From the NCBI RefSeq assembly GCF_000194155.1, contig NZ_GL877880.1, positions 345,465 through 409,464 of the forward strand: DNA of 64,000 bases. The letters are read 5' to 3'. The translations under genes and the position numbers were made by a program. The stretch's first letter is position 1, and every line of letters begins with the position of its first letter. Under the pieces are notes generated by a model. It was not told the DNA's origin. It did no database searches and worked only from the letters and a program-made list of their open reading frames with translations. This DNA comes from Saccharopolyspora spinosa NRRL 18395. Lineage in GTDB: Bacteria; Actinomycetota; Actinomycetes; Mycobacteriales; Pseudonocardiaceae. This document shows positions 1 to 8,568 of the stretch, one piece after another.

Positions 1-1584
1 GCCAGCGGCTCGATGGCCATCGCCACCCTGACCAGCCGGATCACCGGCTTCCTGTGGAAGCTGATGCTGGCCGGGGTGATCGGCTTCGCAGTCGAGAACG
101 ACTCGTTCAACGTGGCCAACACGATGCCGAACATGCTCTTCGAGCTGCTCATCGGTGGCGTGTTGACCAGCGTCGTGGTGCCGGTGTTGGTGCGGGCCAA
201 GAAGTCCGACGCCGACGGCGGTGAGCGGTTCGTCCAGAAGCTGATGACGCTGGCCACGGTGGTCCTGGCGCTCGGCACGCTGCTGGCGATGGTCTGCACG
301 CCGATCCTGACCTGGGCGCTGGTCACCGAGTCCGACGCCTCCAACCGGGACCTGGTCAGCGCCTTCGCCTACCTGCTGCTGCCGCAGATCTTCTTCTACG
401 GCATCAGCGCGCTGGTCGGCGCGATCCTGCAGGCGAAGCAGATCTTCAGCCCGCCGGCCTGGGCGCCGGTGGTGAACAACCTCGTCGTGATCGCCACCAT
501 CGGCGTCTACGTGCTGCTGCCGGGCAAGATCACCCTCGACCCGGTGTCGATGACCGATACGCACCTGCTCGTGCTGGGCATCGGTGTCACCTTCGGCGTG
601 GTCTGCCAGGCCGCGGTGCAGGTGCCCGCGCTGCGCAAGACCGGGTTCCGCTTCCGCTGGCAGTGGGGCTGGGACTCGCGGTTGTCGGAATTCGGCGGAC
701 TCGCGCTGTGGATGCTCGGCTACGTGGCGGTCAGCCAGGTGGGGCTTTGGGCGCTCACCCGGGTGGCCACCGGGGCCGCCGGGGGCGCCCTGTCGACCTA
801 TAACTACGTGTGGATGCTGCTCCAGCTGCCCTACGGCGTGATCGGCTTCTCGATCATGACCGCGATCCTGCCGCGGATGAGCGCCGCTGCCGCGGACGGC
901 GACCACGCCAAGGTGATCGACGACCTGTCCCTGGGCAACCGACTATCCACTGTGACCTTGTTGCCGATCAGCGCGGTCATGACCGCGCTCGGCGTCCCGC
1001 TGGCGGTGGCCCTGTTCACGACGGTCAAGCCCGAACTGCTCGAGCAGGCCAACACCCTCGGTCTCGGATTGGCCGTCTCCGCGTTCGGCGTGCTGCCCTA
1101 CGCGCTGACGATGATGCAGATGCGGACGTTCAACTCGTTGAACGACGCCCGCACCCCGACCCTGATCATGGTCGTGATGACCGTCGCGAAGGTGCTGATG
1201 GCGTTCGCGTTGCCCGCGGTGTTGGCACCCGAGCAGGTGGTGTTCGGCCTGTGCTTCGTCAACTCGTTCACGTTCGTGGTCGGCTGGTTGGTCGGTGAAG
1301 CCTGGCTGCGGCACCGGCTCGGCCCGCTGGGCAGCCGACGTTTCCTTGTCACGCTCGCGAAAACGTTGACGGCTTCGGTGCTGGGTGGACTCCTCGCCTG
1401 GGCGGGCACGCTCGGCGTGGACGCGCTGATCCCCGGAACCGCCGGTGCCGGAACGGGTTGGCTGCAGTTGATCATCGGCTGCGTAATCGGGTTGGCCGCG
1501 ATCTTCGGGCTGATGTCTGTGCTGCGGGTGGCGGAACTGCAACCCGCCATCGGGCGGCTCACCGGTTTGCTGCGTCGTCGCTGA
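1..1584 (+). CDS. murJ: Lipid II flippase MurJ (MviN), 5' end outside window
   Basis: This gene encodes the membrane protein that flips the peptidoglycan precursor lipid II across the cytoplasmic membrane. The reading frame is open from base 1, and the first complete ATG (position 13) sits inside the conserved start of the MOP-superfamily fold (GSMAIATLTSRITGFLWK), so the true start lies upstream. About 527 residues are visible, with alternating hydrophobic segments along the whole length as expected for roughly 14 helices. In mycobacteria MurJ is fused to a C-terminal pseudokinase. Here the frame stops at 1584 after a basic tail (LLRRR), and the pseudokinase follows as a separate gene 98 bases downstream. 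The family assignment is secure. Confidence 0.95.
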   Translation, partial: ASGSMAIATLTSRITGFLWKLMLAGVIGFAVENDSFNVANTMPNMLFELLIGGVLTSVVVPVLVRAKKSDADGGERFVQKLMTLATVVLALGTLLAMVCTPILTWALVTESDASNRDLVSAFAYLLLPQIFFYGISALVGAILQAKQIFSPPAWAPVVNNLVVIATIGVYVLLPGKITLDPVSMTDTHLLVLGIGVTFGVVCQAAVQVPALRKTGFRFRWQWGWDSRLSEFGGLALWMLGYVAVSQVGLWALTRVATGAAGGALSTYNYVWMLLQLPYGVIGFSIMTAILPRMSAAAADGDHAKVIDDLSLGNRLSTVTLLPISAVMTALGVPLAVALFTTVKPELLEQANTLGLGLAVSAFGVLPYALTMMQMRTFNSLNDARTPTLIMVVMTVAKVLMAFALPAVLAPEQVVFGLCFVNSFTFVVGWLVGEAWLRHRLGPLGSRRFLVTLAKTLTASVLGGLLAWAGTLGVDALIPGTAGAGTGWLQLIIGCVIGLAAIFGLMSVLRVAELQPAIGRLTGLLRRR

Positions 1585-1682
1585 CTTCCGCGTCACGTAC
1601 CCTCGTTGGCGAAGTCTCCTTCCGCGGGGGAATCGGGGTGGCACGCAACCCCTGGCGGACCGGAAGGAGCGGGAGAGGGAAG

Positions 1683-3260
1683 GTGACCAGCAAACCCACC
1701 GAGCAGATCGCTGCGGAACGCGACGAGTCCGGCGACGAGGGTTCGACCGAGCAGGCGCTGACACCTGGCCGGGTACTGGATCACGGCCGGTACCGACTGC
1801 TCTCCCAAGTCGGTGCGGACAAACGCTGCAACGTGCAGCTGTGGCGGGCCAAGGACGGTGTGCTCGGCCGAGACGTCGCACTGACGATCCTGGTCGGCGA
1901 CCGTTCGGACGCCGAGGCGGCGTCGGGCGCGCGCCGGACCCTGGAACGTGCGATGCACGCCAGCACTTTCAACCACGTCGGCGTCGCGCGGGTGCTCGAC
2001 GTCGTCACGCAATCGTCCAGCGATCCGACCGGCGTGCTCGGCCTCGTGATCGCCGAGTGGACGCACGGAACCGATCTGCTCGACCTGGTCGCCGAGGGCC
2101 CGATGCCGCCCGGCACCGCGGCGCGGCTGCTGCAGCCGCTGGCCGCCGCCGTCGAGGCCGCGCATCACGCCGGCCTGGTGCTCGGTGCCGACCACCCGCA
2201 GCGGATCCGGGTCACCCCGGACGGCGAGATCCGGATGGCCTTCCCGGGCCCGATGGCGCAGGCCACGTCCAGCGACGACGTGCGCGGCCTCGGCGCCGCG
2301 CTGTACCTGCTGCTCACCGGCCGGTGGGCGCTCGGCGACGCGCCCGAGGGCCTGCCCGCCGCGCCGACTGGGCCCGATGGCAACCTGGTCGCGCCGCGCA
2401 CGCTGCGGCCGACCGTGCCGCTGGAGCTGTCCACGGTCGCGGTGCGCGCGCTGGGCAACCCGGACTCCACCGGCACCACCGGCGGGGTCCGCACCGGCGC
2501 GGCGGTGCTCCGCGTGCTGGAGCAGCACGCGACGTTCGAGAACAGCAGCGCGTCGGCGCAGGGCGCGCAGTCGACCGAGAGCAACGAGGTCTGGCGGCGA
2601 GAAGACCCCAAGCCGGACAAGCAGAAGCGCAAGAAGCTGATGATCAGCGTCGGCGTACTCGCGGTGGCCACGCTGCTGGTGATCGGCTGGATCGCGGCAT
2701 CCCTGATCGGCATGTTCACCGAGACCAACAGCGGCCACAACACCGGCCAGGTCATCGGGGAAACCGGCAACCACCCCGGCGGCCAGCAGCCACCCAGCGA
2801 ACAGCCGCAGGCGCCCGCGACCCCGGTGAAGATCACCGCTGGCACCTCGTTCAACACCAGCGGCGATGCGGACGCCCCGCAGCGCATCCCGAACCTGTTC
2901 GACGGCAACCCGGGCACCTGGTGGTCGACGTTCGACTACAAGCAGCAGCTCGGCCCCGGCGGTATCAGCAACGGCACCGGCGCGGTACTGACGCTGGACC
3001 ACGCCGCCGTGCTGCGGGAAGTGGTGATCAACTCGCAGAGCGCGGGTACCAAGGTGGAGATCCGGCAGGTCAACGGCACGCCGAGCATGGAAGGCAAACT
3101 GCTCGGGTCCGCGGTACTCAACGCCGGCGACACCTTGATCCCGATCCAAGCCGACTCGCCGACCCATCAGGTTCTGTTGGTGATCACCCAGCTGGTCCCC
3201 AGCAACGGCGGGTTCGCCTCGCAGATCAACGAGGTGAAGGTCAGCGGGAGCGCGGCCTGA
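1683..3260 (+). CDS. Membrane-anchored pseudokinase with discoidin-like C-terminal domain
   Basis: 525-residue counterpart of the pseudokinase half of mycobacterial MviN (Rv3910). Residues about 30-300 have a Ser/Thr kinase-like fold with the catalytic motifs lost: the usual VAVK lysine strand reads VALTIL, the HRD loop reads LGADHPQRIRVT, and no DFG is seen. One membrane helix follows (about 319-345), then an external region (about 385-525) resembling a discoidin/F5-8C-like module. The GTG at 1683 is chosen because GGAAGGAGCGGGAGAGG lies just upstream; the frame is open further 5' but overlaps murJ. In mycobacteria the phosphorylated pseudokinase is bound by the FHA protein FhaA, and an fhaA gene is present at 49,597. 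The same role here is inferred from position and domain order. Confidence 0.85.
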   Translation: MTSKPTEQIAAERDESGDEGSTEQALTPGRVLDHGRYRLLSQVGADKRCNVQLWRAKDGVLGRDVALTILVGDRSDAEAASGARRTLERAMHASTFNHVGVARVLDVVTQSSSDPTGVLGLVIAEWTHGTDLLDLVAEGPMPPGTAARLLQPLAAAVEAAHHAGLVLGADHPQRIRVTPDGEIRMAFPGPMAQATSSDDVRGLGAALYLLLTGRWALGDAPEGLPAAPTGPDGNLVAPRTLRPTVPLELSTVAVRALGNPDSTGTTGGVRTGAAVLRVLEQHATFENSSASAQGAQSTESNEVWRREDPKPDKQKRKKLMISVGVLAVATLLVIGWIAASLIGMFTETNSGHNTGQVIGETGNHPGGQQPPSEQPQAPATPVKITAGTSFNTSGDADAPQRIPNLFDGNPGTWWSTFDYKQQLGPGGISNGTGAVLTLDHAAVLREVVINSQSAGTKVEIRQVNGTPSMEGKLLGSAVLNAGDTLIPIQADSPTHQVLLVITQLVPSNGGFASQINEVKVSGSAA

Positions 3261-3261
3261 C

Positions 3262-3305
3262 GGTCGTGGTGCGGACTCGGGCGGCGCCCGGCTCCCGCCA
3301 CGACC
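3262..3305 (+). terminator. Stem-loop after the pseudokinase gene
   Basis: GGTCGTGG at 3262-3269 pairs with CCACGACC at 3298-3305 around a G+C-rich loop, beginning two bases after the stop codon. There is no T-run, so termination activity is inferred only from position. Confidence 0.45.
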
Positions 3306-3358
3306 ACTGACCTCGCCAGATCCGCCGCTGGTCAATGTGGCGGGTGTGCCGTTTCACA

Positions 3359-3379
3359 GGAACAGTAAAGTTCTGTTCC
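3359..3379. promoter_or_regulatory. 7-bp perfect inverted repeat abutting the sigM start
   Basis: GGAACAG (3359-3365) and CTGTTCC (3373-3379) are exact inverted repeats separated by TAAAGTT. The right arm ends on the base before the proposed GTG start of sigM. GGAAC resembles the -35 core of ECF sigma promoters, but no matching -10 is seen at normal spacing. It may be an operator, or an RNA hairpin that hides the start codon. Confidence 0.5.
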
Positions 3380-3988
3380 GTGTCTGTCCCCGTCAGCTCG
3401 GACGCCGAACTCATAGCGGCGCATACCAACGGAGATCCACATGCGTTCTCCGAGCTCTTCCGCCGACATCGGGATCGGCTGTGGGCAGTGGCGCTGCGAA
3501 CCATGCGCGACCACGAAGACGCCGCCGATGCGCTTCAGGACGCCATGATCTCGGCCTTCCGCAACGCTTCGTCGTTCCGCGCCGAATCCCAGGTGACCAC
3601 CTGGCTGCACCGGATCGTGGTGAACGCCTGCCTGGACCGGATACGCCGCCGCCAGGCCCGGCCGACCGTGCCGCTGCCGGAAACCGGCCCGACCGAACCG
3701 GCGGTTCTCCGCGACGCCATCGATGAGCAGGACACCAAGATGGCCGTCCAGGAGGCGCTCGCCGAACTCCCCGAAGATCAACGTTCCGCGATCGTGCTGG
3801 TGGACGTGGAGGGATACTCCGTGGCCGAGACAGCGACGATCTTGGGGGTTGCGGAGGGAACTATCAAGAGCCGGTGCGCGCGCGGGCGGGCCAAACTCGC
3901 CAAACTTCTGGGACACCTGCGGAACCCAAGTGCAGATGCGAACGTCCCAGATGACGCGATGGCCATGCGTCGACGGGAGGGACGATGA
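3380..3988 (+). CDS. sigM: ECF RNA polymerase sigma factor SigM
   Basis: 202-residue sigma-70 family protein with region 2 (about residues 15-85, including FSELFRRHRDRLWAVALRTM and the helix FRAESQVTTWLHRIVVNACL) and region 4 (about 125-180, including LPEDQRSAIVLVDVEGYSVA and an HTH ending GTIKSRCARGRAKL). There is no C-terminal extension. Its place between murJ/pseudokinase and an overlapping anti-sigma gene matches mycobacterial sigM (Rv3911). The GTG at 3380 starts the conserved part (SDAELIAAHTNGD); an in-frame ATG at 3335 has no ribosome site and would add 15 residues without homology. No clear Shine-Dalgarno precedes either start. A perfect inverted repeat ends exactly before the GTG. 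Confidence 0.9.
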   Translation: MSVPVSSDAELIAAHTNGDPHAFSELFRRHRDRLWAVALRTMRDHEDAADALQDAMISAFRNASSFRAESQVTTWLHRIVVNACLDRIRRRQARPTVPLPETGPTEPAVLRDAIDEQDTKMAVQEALAELPEDQRSAIVLVDVEGYSVAETATILGVAEGTIKSRCARGRAKLAKLLGHLRNPSADANVPDDAMAMRRREGR

Positions 3989-4803
3989 GTGGTGAACAAC
4001 GGCGCACGGGGGCGCCGCAGGGGCCACCGTGGTCCCTGGACCTGCTGGCCGATCTCCACGCCGGAGTGCTGGACCAGCAGACCGCCGATCAACTGCGCGT
4101 CCAGGTCCAGGACGACCCGGAGGCCAGAGAGATCTTGGCGGCGTTGGACGCCACTAGCGCAGACCTGGCGGCGCTGCCGCCGCTGACGATTCCCGACGAC
4201 GTTTCGGCCCGCATCGACGCCGCGTTGGAGAACGAGGTCCGGGCCTGGGCGCAGCAGCAGGCCGCTGCTGCGCCGCCAGCCGAGCTCGTCGCACCGCCCG
4301 CCGAGCAGGGCGGGCAGGTGATCGACTTCGCCGCGGCCAAGCAGCGCCGCCGGAGGCGGTTCACGCTGGGCGCCGGACTGGCCGGGGTGGCCGCTGCGGC
4401 CGCCGCCGTGGTGTTCTCGGTCCTGCCCAGCAACACGGACACCTCGGGCAGTAACCAGGCGCAGCCGCAGCCGCAGCCGACCGCGACCGGCGGGGCATCG
4501 GCGCCGCTGGCGCTGCGGGGGGAGCAGGTCACGCTGAACGGCGAGCAGTTCGGCGAGATCATGAGGTCCGAGCAGTACAGCAGCGCACTGGTGGACCCGC
4601 AGCGGCTCATCGGCTGTCTGCAGGCCAACGGCGTCAACAGCGGCAAACCGCTGGGCGCGCGGGAGATAACGCTCAACGGGAAACCCGCCCAGCTGCTCGT
4701 CCTGCAAGGCGGCGCCATCGGCAAGTTCCGCCTTTTAGCGGTAGGACCCGAGTGCGGCCCGGGCAACCCGGCCAAGATCTCTGACTCCACCTTCGGCGGC
4801 TAG
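3985..4803 (+). CDS. Membrane-bound anti-sigma factor for SigM (RsmA-like)
   Basis: 272-residue protein whose ATG overlaps the sigM stop (ATGA), indicating translational coupling. The N-terminal cytosolic part (about 1-110) would bind the sigma factor. One membrane helix (about 130-152, GLAGVAAAAAAVVFSVL) follows a basic RRRRRF stop-transfer run, and the external C-terminal part (about 153-272) contains two cysteines (IGCLQANG, GPECGPG). It lacks an HxxxCxxC zinc anti-sigma motif. Position and architecture match Rv3912, the SigM anti-sigma factor of M. tuberculosis. Its partner is inferred from the overlap. Confidence 0.85.
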   Translation: MSGEQRRTGAPQGPPWSLDLLADLHAGVLDQQTADQLRVQVQDDPEAREILAALDATSADLAALPPLTIPDDVSARIDAALENEVRAWAQQQAAAAPPAELVAPPAEQGGQVIDFAAAKQRRRRRFTLGAGLAGVAAAAAAVVFSVLPSNTDTSGSNQAQPQPQPTATGGASAPLALRGEQVTLNGEQFGEIMRSEQYSSALVDPQRLIGCLQANGVNSGKPLGAREITLNGKPAQLLVLQGGAIGKFRLLAVGPECGPGNPAKISDSTFGG

Positions 4804-4811
4804 GGCTCGTC

Positions 4812-4846
4812 CTGTGGTGCGGGTGCGAACCGCACCCGCACCACAG
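4812..4846 (+). terminator. 16-bp perfect hairpin after the sigM operon
   Basis: Arms at 4812-4827 and 4831-4846 are perfectly complementary with a 3-base AAC loop, beginning eight bases after the anti-sigma stop. There is no T-tract, as is common in high-GC actinobacteria. Confidence 0.75.
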
Positions 4847-5018
4847 CACCACCGCACCACCGCGCCGCACCGACTCCCGATCCGTGGGACGGGGTCGGCT
4901 CCGCTGTGCCCTCCGGCACGGCGTCTCCGTGATCGGGAACAGACCCGAATAGGATCGCGTTGAGCCGGATACGGTCGCGCGCCGAGCGCGGCGGAGACGC
5001 TACGACGGAAGGGGCGCG

Positions 5019-6026
5019 GTGACTGGCGACGTCCGCAACGTGATCATCGTGGGCTCTGGCCCTGCCGGGTACACCGCTGCGGTGTACGCCGCGCGGGCGG
5101 AGCTCGAACCACTCGTCTTCGAGGGCACCCAGTTCGGTGGCGCGTTGATGACCACCACCGACGTGGAGAACTTCCCGGGCTTCAAAGACGGGATCATGGG
5201 CCCGGATCTGATGGAGCAGATGCGGTCTCAGGCGGAACGCTTCGGTGCCGAGTTGCGAGCCGAGGACGTCGAGCGCCTCGACCTGACCCCGGGGGAACAA
5301 ACCGCCGGCGTGAAGTCCGTGTTCGCGAACGGCGTGGAGTACCGCGCCAAGGCGGTCATCCTCGCGATGGGCGCCGCCGCCCGCTACCTCGGCGTCCCGG
5401 GTGAGGAGCGCCTGCTCGGCCACGGCGTGTCCGCCTGCGCCACCTGCGACGGCTTCTTCTTCCGCGAGCAGGACATCGCCGTGATCGGCGGCGGTGACTC
5501 GGCGATGGAGGAGGCCACCTTCCTGACCCGCTTCGCCCGGTCGGTGACGATCATCCACCGCCGCGAGGAGTTCCGCGCCTCCAAGATCATGCTGGAGCGG
5601 GCCCGGGCCAACGAGAAGATCAAGTGGCTGACCAACAAGGCGGTCACCGAGGTCGTCGGTGACAACGCCGTCAGCGCCCTGAAGCTGCGCGACACGGTCA
5701 CCGGCGAGGCCTCCGAGCTGGACGTGACCGGCATGTTCGTCGCCATCGGCCACGACCCGCGCAGCCAGTTGGTGCGCGACCAGGTCACCGTCGACGCCGC
5801 GGGCTACGTGCAGGTCCAGCAGCCCACCACGCACACCGGCATCCCCGGCGTGTTCGCCGCGGGCGACCTGGTGGACCACACCTACCGGCAGGCGATCACC
5901 GCGGCCGGTTCCGGATGCTCCGCCGCGATGGATGCCGAGCGCTGGCTCGCTGAGCACGACGTGCCCGAGGCCGAGGTGGCCGCCGAGCTCGTCGGTGGCG
6001 GCTACGGGCCCGGCTCGGCGAACTGA
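5019..6026 (+). CDS. trxB: Thioredoxin reductase
   Basis: 335-residue NADPH-dependent FAD disulfide reductase that recharges thioredoxin. The FAD-binding GSGPAGYTAAVYAARAEL is at residues about 10-27, the redox CATC (SACATCDGFF) at about 136-146, the NADPH-binding GGGDSAMEEATF at about 155-166, and the C-terminal FAD motif GVFAAGDLVD at about 278. The GTG at 5019 follows GGAAGGGG. It forms a unit with trxA 35 bases downstream, as in M. tuberculosis (trxB2-trxC). The gap from the sigM operon carries a hairpin, so trxBA probably has its own promoter. Confidence 0.97.
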   Translation: MTGDVRNVIIVGSGPAGYTAAVYAARAELEPLVFEGTQFGGALMTTTDVENFPGFKDGIMGPDLMEQMRSQAERFGAELRAEDVERLDLTPGEQTAGVKSVFANGVEYRAKAVILAMGAAARYLGVPGEERLLGHGVSACATCDGFFFREQDIAVIGGGDSAMEEATFLTRFARSVTIIHRREEFRASKIMLERARANEKIKWLTNKAVTEVVGDNAVSALKLRDTVTGEASELDVTGMFVAIGHDPRSQLVRDQVTVDAAGYVQVQQPTTHTGIPGVFAAGDLVDHTYRQAITAAGSGCSAAMDAERWLAEHDVPEAEVAAELVGGGYGPGSAN

Positions 6027-6061
6027 CTCCAGGCAGCACCAAACCGATAGGGAGAAGGAAC

Positions 6062-6391
6062 ATGGCCGACACCAACACGGTGGTCGTTGACGAGAAGACG
6101 TTCAAGGAAAAGGTCCTGGACAGCGACAAGCCGGTCCTGGTCGACTTCTGGGCCACCTGGTGCGGCCCGTGCAAGATGGTCGCCCCGGTGCTGGAGCAGA
6201 TCGCCGACGAACACAAGGACAAGATCACCGTCGCGAAGCTGGACATCGACGCCAACCCCAGCCTGCAGCGCGACTACCAGGTGATGTCCGTGCCGACCCT
6301 GCTGCTGTTCAAGGACGGCCAGCCGGTCAAGCAGATCGTCGGCGCCAAGCCGAAGGCGGCGCTGGAGTCGGACCTGTCCGAATATCTGTGA
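6062..6391 (+). CDS. trxA: Thioredoxin
   Basis: 109-residue thioredoxin with the active site WCGPCK (residues about 36-41) and the conserved cis-proline loop MSVPTLLLF. It donates electrons to cytosolic target proteins and is recycled by the trxB product encoded just upstream. The ATG has a good ribosome site (GAGAAGGA). Length is standard for the family. It corresponds to mycobacterial trxC. Confidence 0.97.
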   Translation: MADTNTVVVDEKTFKEKVLDSDKPVLVDFWATWCGPCKMVAPVLEQIADEHKDKITVAKLDIDANPSLQRDYQVMSVPTLLLFKDGQPVKQIVGAKPKAALESDLSEYL

Positions 6392-6427
6392 AATCGGACT
6401 CCATCTGACGCAACCGATTAACGCGGT

Positions 6428-6461
6428 CCCGCCGTCTCGTCGATAGGACAATGACGGCGGG
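6428..6461 (+). terminator. Hairpin terminator after trxA
   Basis: CCCGCCGTC (6428-6436) pairs with GACGGCGGG (6453-6461), followed by ATCGTGTTTT. The short T-rich tail supports intrinsic termination of trxBA. Confidence 0.7.
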
Positions 6462-6679
6462 ATCGTGTTTTAGCGCACCGAACAAGATCACCCACCACGG
6501 ACCGTTGTCGCACGTCCACCCCTGTGGTCGTGGGCCGCAGCGCCGGGTCCCGGTGCACAAGGCACAATGACCCGACGGGTCCGCCTTCCGGACCCGGCAC
6601 GCAGAACGGGAATCCGGGGCACACCCGGCCATCCTTCGCGTCGGTGCCAGTACCGGCGCCTGAATCGAGCGAGGAGTGC

Positions 6680-7828
6680 ATGCAGCTGCTCCACCGCGGT
6701 GACGTCGGTCCGGCCGTTGCCGAGATCAAGAACACTCTTGCGGCGTTGGGTCTGCTTCCGGCCAACACCCGGACGGGACCGTCGATCTTCGACGATGCGG
6801 TGGAACAAGCGGTTCGGGTCTTCCAACAGCAACGCGGGTTGATCACCGACGGCGTCGTGGGCCCGGCGACCTACCGGGCGCTGACGGACGCGCGCTGGCG
6901 GCTCGGCGACCGGTCGCTGGCCTTCCTGGTGTCCAAACCGATCAGCGGCGACGACGTCTTCGCGCTGCAGGAGCGGCTGCTGGAGCTGGGATTCGACGCG
7001 GGCCGCCCGGACGGCATCTTCGGCCGGGAGACCGAGCAGGCGCTGCGCAGCTTCCAGCGCGACTACGGGCTGAACTCCGACGGCATCTGCGGGCCGGGCA
7101 CGCTGCGGGCGCTCAAGCAGCTCGCGCCGAAGGTCCGCGGCGGGCGGCCGGTGTTCCTGCGCGAGCAGGAGAAGGTGCGGCGCGCGGGGCCCCGGCTGCG
7201 CGGCAAGCGGATCGTGATCGACCCGGGCCACGGCGGCGCGGACCGCGGGGTGTACATCGATGACGTGCACGAGGCCGACCTGACCTGGGACCTGGCCCGC
7301 CGGCTGGAGGGCCGGATGGTAGCCACCGGGATGGAGGCCCTGATCACCCGCGGGCCCAACGCCAGCCCGCCGGACGCCGACCGGGCCAGCTTCGCCAACG
7401 AGGCAGGCGCCGACATGTTCCTGTCGCTGCACATCGACGCCAACCAGTCGCCGCTGGCGGAGGGCGTGGCGAGCTTCCACTTCGGCACCGGCAACGGCAC
7501 CACGTCGACCGTGGGGGAGGCGCTGGCGGGCTTCCTGCAGCGCGAGATCGTGGCCCGGACGGGGCTGCGCGACTGCCACACCCACCCCAAGACCTGGGAC
7601 GTGCTGCGGCTGACCCGGATGCCTGCAGTGCGGATGGAGATCGGCTACCTGACCAACGCCCGGGACCGCAGTCGGCTGCTGGATCCGGCGTTCCGGGATG
7701 TCGTCGCGGAAGGCCTGCTGGTCGCGGTGAAGCGGCTGTACCTGCTGGGCAAGGACGACCAGCCGACGGGCACGTTCACCTTCGACGACCTGCTGCGCCA
7801 CGAACTAGCCCGCGCAGAGGGCGCCTGA
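6680..7828 (+). CDS. cwlM: CwlM-type peptidoglycan amidase/regulator
   Basis: 382 residues with two peptidoglycan-binding_1 repeats (about 1-65 and 80-150) and an amidase_3 domain (about 170-355). DPGHGGAD, HEADLTWDLA, SLHIDAN and MEIGYLTN supply the positions of the zinc ligands and catalytic Glu, so amidase activity cannot be excluded on residues alone. In mycobacteria CwlM mainly acts as a PknB-phosphorylated activator of MurA that also contacts FhaA and MurJ. The C-terminal tail here (TGTFTFDDLL) offers threonines where the mycobacterial phosphosites lie. The ATG at 6680 is chosen for its GCGAGGAG ribosome site; the frame is open upstream to 6524 but that extension has no recognisable domain. 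Regulation by PknB is inferred. Confidence 0.88.
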   Translation: MQLLHRGDVGPAVAEIKNTLAALGLLPANTRTGPSIFDDAVEQAVRVFQQQRGLITDGVVGPATYRALTDARWRLGDRSLAFLVSKPISGDDVFALQERLLELGFDAGRPDGIFGRETEQALRSFQRDYGLNSDGICGPGTLRALKQLAPKVRGGRPVFLREQEKVRRAGPRLRGKRIVIDPGHGGADRGVYIDDVHEADLTWDLARRLEGRMVATGMEALITRGPNASPPDADRASFANEAGADMFLSLHIDANQSPLAEGVASFHFGTGNGTTSTVGEALAGFLQREIVARTGLRDCHTHPKTWDVLRLTRMPAVRMEIGYLTNARDRSRLLDPAFRDVVAEGLLVAVKRLYLLGKDDQPTGTFTFDDLLRHELARAEGA

Positions 7829-7843
7829 CCGCACTTGGTCCGC

Positions 7844-7889
7844 CGCGATTTCAATGGAAATCGAAGCTCCAATTTCCATTGAAATCGCG
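7844..7889. terminator. 18-bp bidirectional terminator between cwlM and the GNAT gene
   Basis: Arms 7844-7861 and 7872-7889 are perfectly complementary with a 10-base loop. The arms contain ATTTC/GAAAT runs that give T-rich 3' sides on both strands. It lies between two convergent genes. Confidence 0.8.
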
Positions 7890-7941
7890 CGGGAGAGTTG
7901 TCGACTTGGTGACTTCTCGACTCGGCCGCCTGCCGGGCCGG

Positions 7942-8568
7942 TCAGGCTCCGCCTACGACCGGTTCGGCCGTCTTGATCGTCACCGAGCTCAGCAGCCGCT
8001 CCAGCGCCGCCTCCACGTCTTCCTTCCAGGAGATCGCGGTGCGCAGCTCAAGCCGCATCCTGGGCCACTTGGGGTGCGGGCGGACCGTCTTGAAGCCAAC
8101 CTGCTGCAGGAAGCCCGCCGGGATCACGCAGCTCTCAGCGGATCCCGCCAGGTCGCCGAAGGCCTCCACGGCCTTCACCCCGCGCCGGGTCAGGTCCTTC
8201 GCCACGTTCTGCACCAGGATCCGCCCCAGCCCACCGTGCTCGAACTCCGGCAGCACGCGCAGCGCGGTCAGCAACACCGCGTCCGCGCTCACCGGGGCTG
8301 TGGGGAAGGCGCTGGAGCGCGGCACAGCCGCGGGCGGCGCGTACATCGCGTACCCGGCCGGGACACCGTCCACGTAGACGATGCGGCCGCAGGAGCCCCA
8401 CTCCAGCAGCACGCTGGAGACCCAAGCCTCCTTCTCCAGTTCGGTCTCGCCGAACTCCTCGGCCTGCTCCCGGACGTGCGGCGCCAACTCCCAGAAAACG
8501 CATCGGCGACACCGCTGGGGCAGGTGGTCGAGGTTGTCCAGCGTGACGCCGACGACGCGTCGCGACAC
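7942..8568 (-). CDS. GNAT-family acetyltransferase (Rv3916c-like)
   Basis: 208-residue GNAT-fold protein. The acetyl-CoA-binding segment is around residues 110-130 (ALRVLPEFEHGGLGRILVQ), and a conserved CRRCVFWEL motif near residue 20 is typical of the actinobacterial family encoded between cwlM and parB. The substrate is unknown. The GTG at 8568 is chosen over an upstream in-frame start at 8646 because AGGAGGT lies directly before it and the extra 26 residues look like leader sequence. It is convergent with cwlM across a strong hairpin. Confidence 0.82.
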   Translation of the reverse strand: MSRRVVGVTLDNLDHLPQRCRRCVFWELAPHVREQAEEFGETELEKEAWVSSVLLEWGSCGRIVYVDGVPAGYAMYAPPAAVPRSSAFPTAPVSADAVLLTALRVLPEFEHGGLGRILVQNVAKDLTRRGVKAVEAFGDLAGSAESCVIPAGFLQQVGFKTVRPHPKWPRMRLELRTAISWKEDVEAALERLLSSVTIKTAEPVVGGA

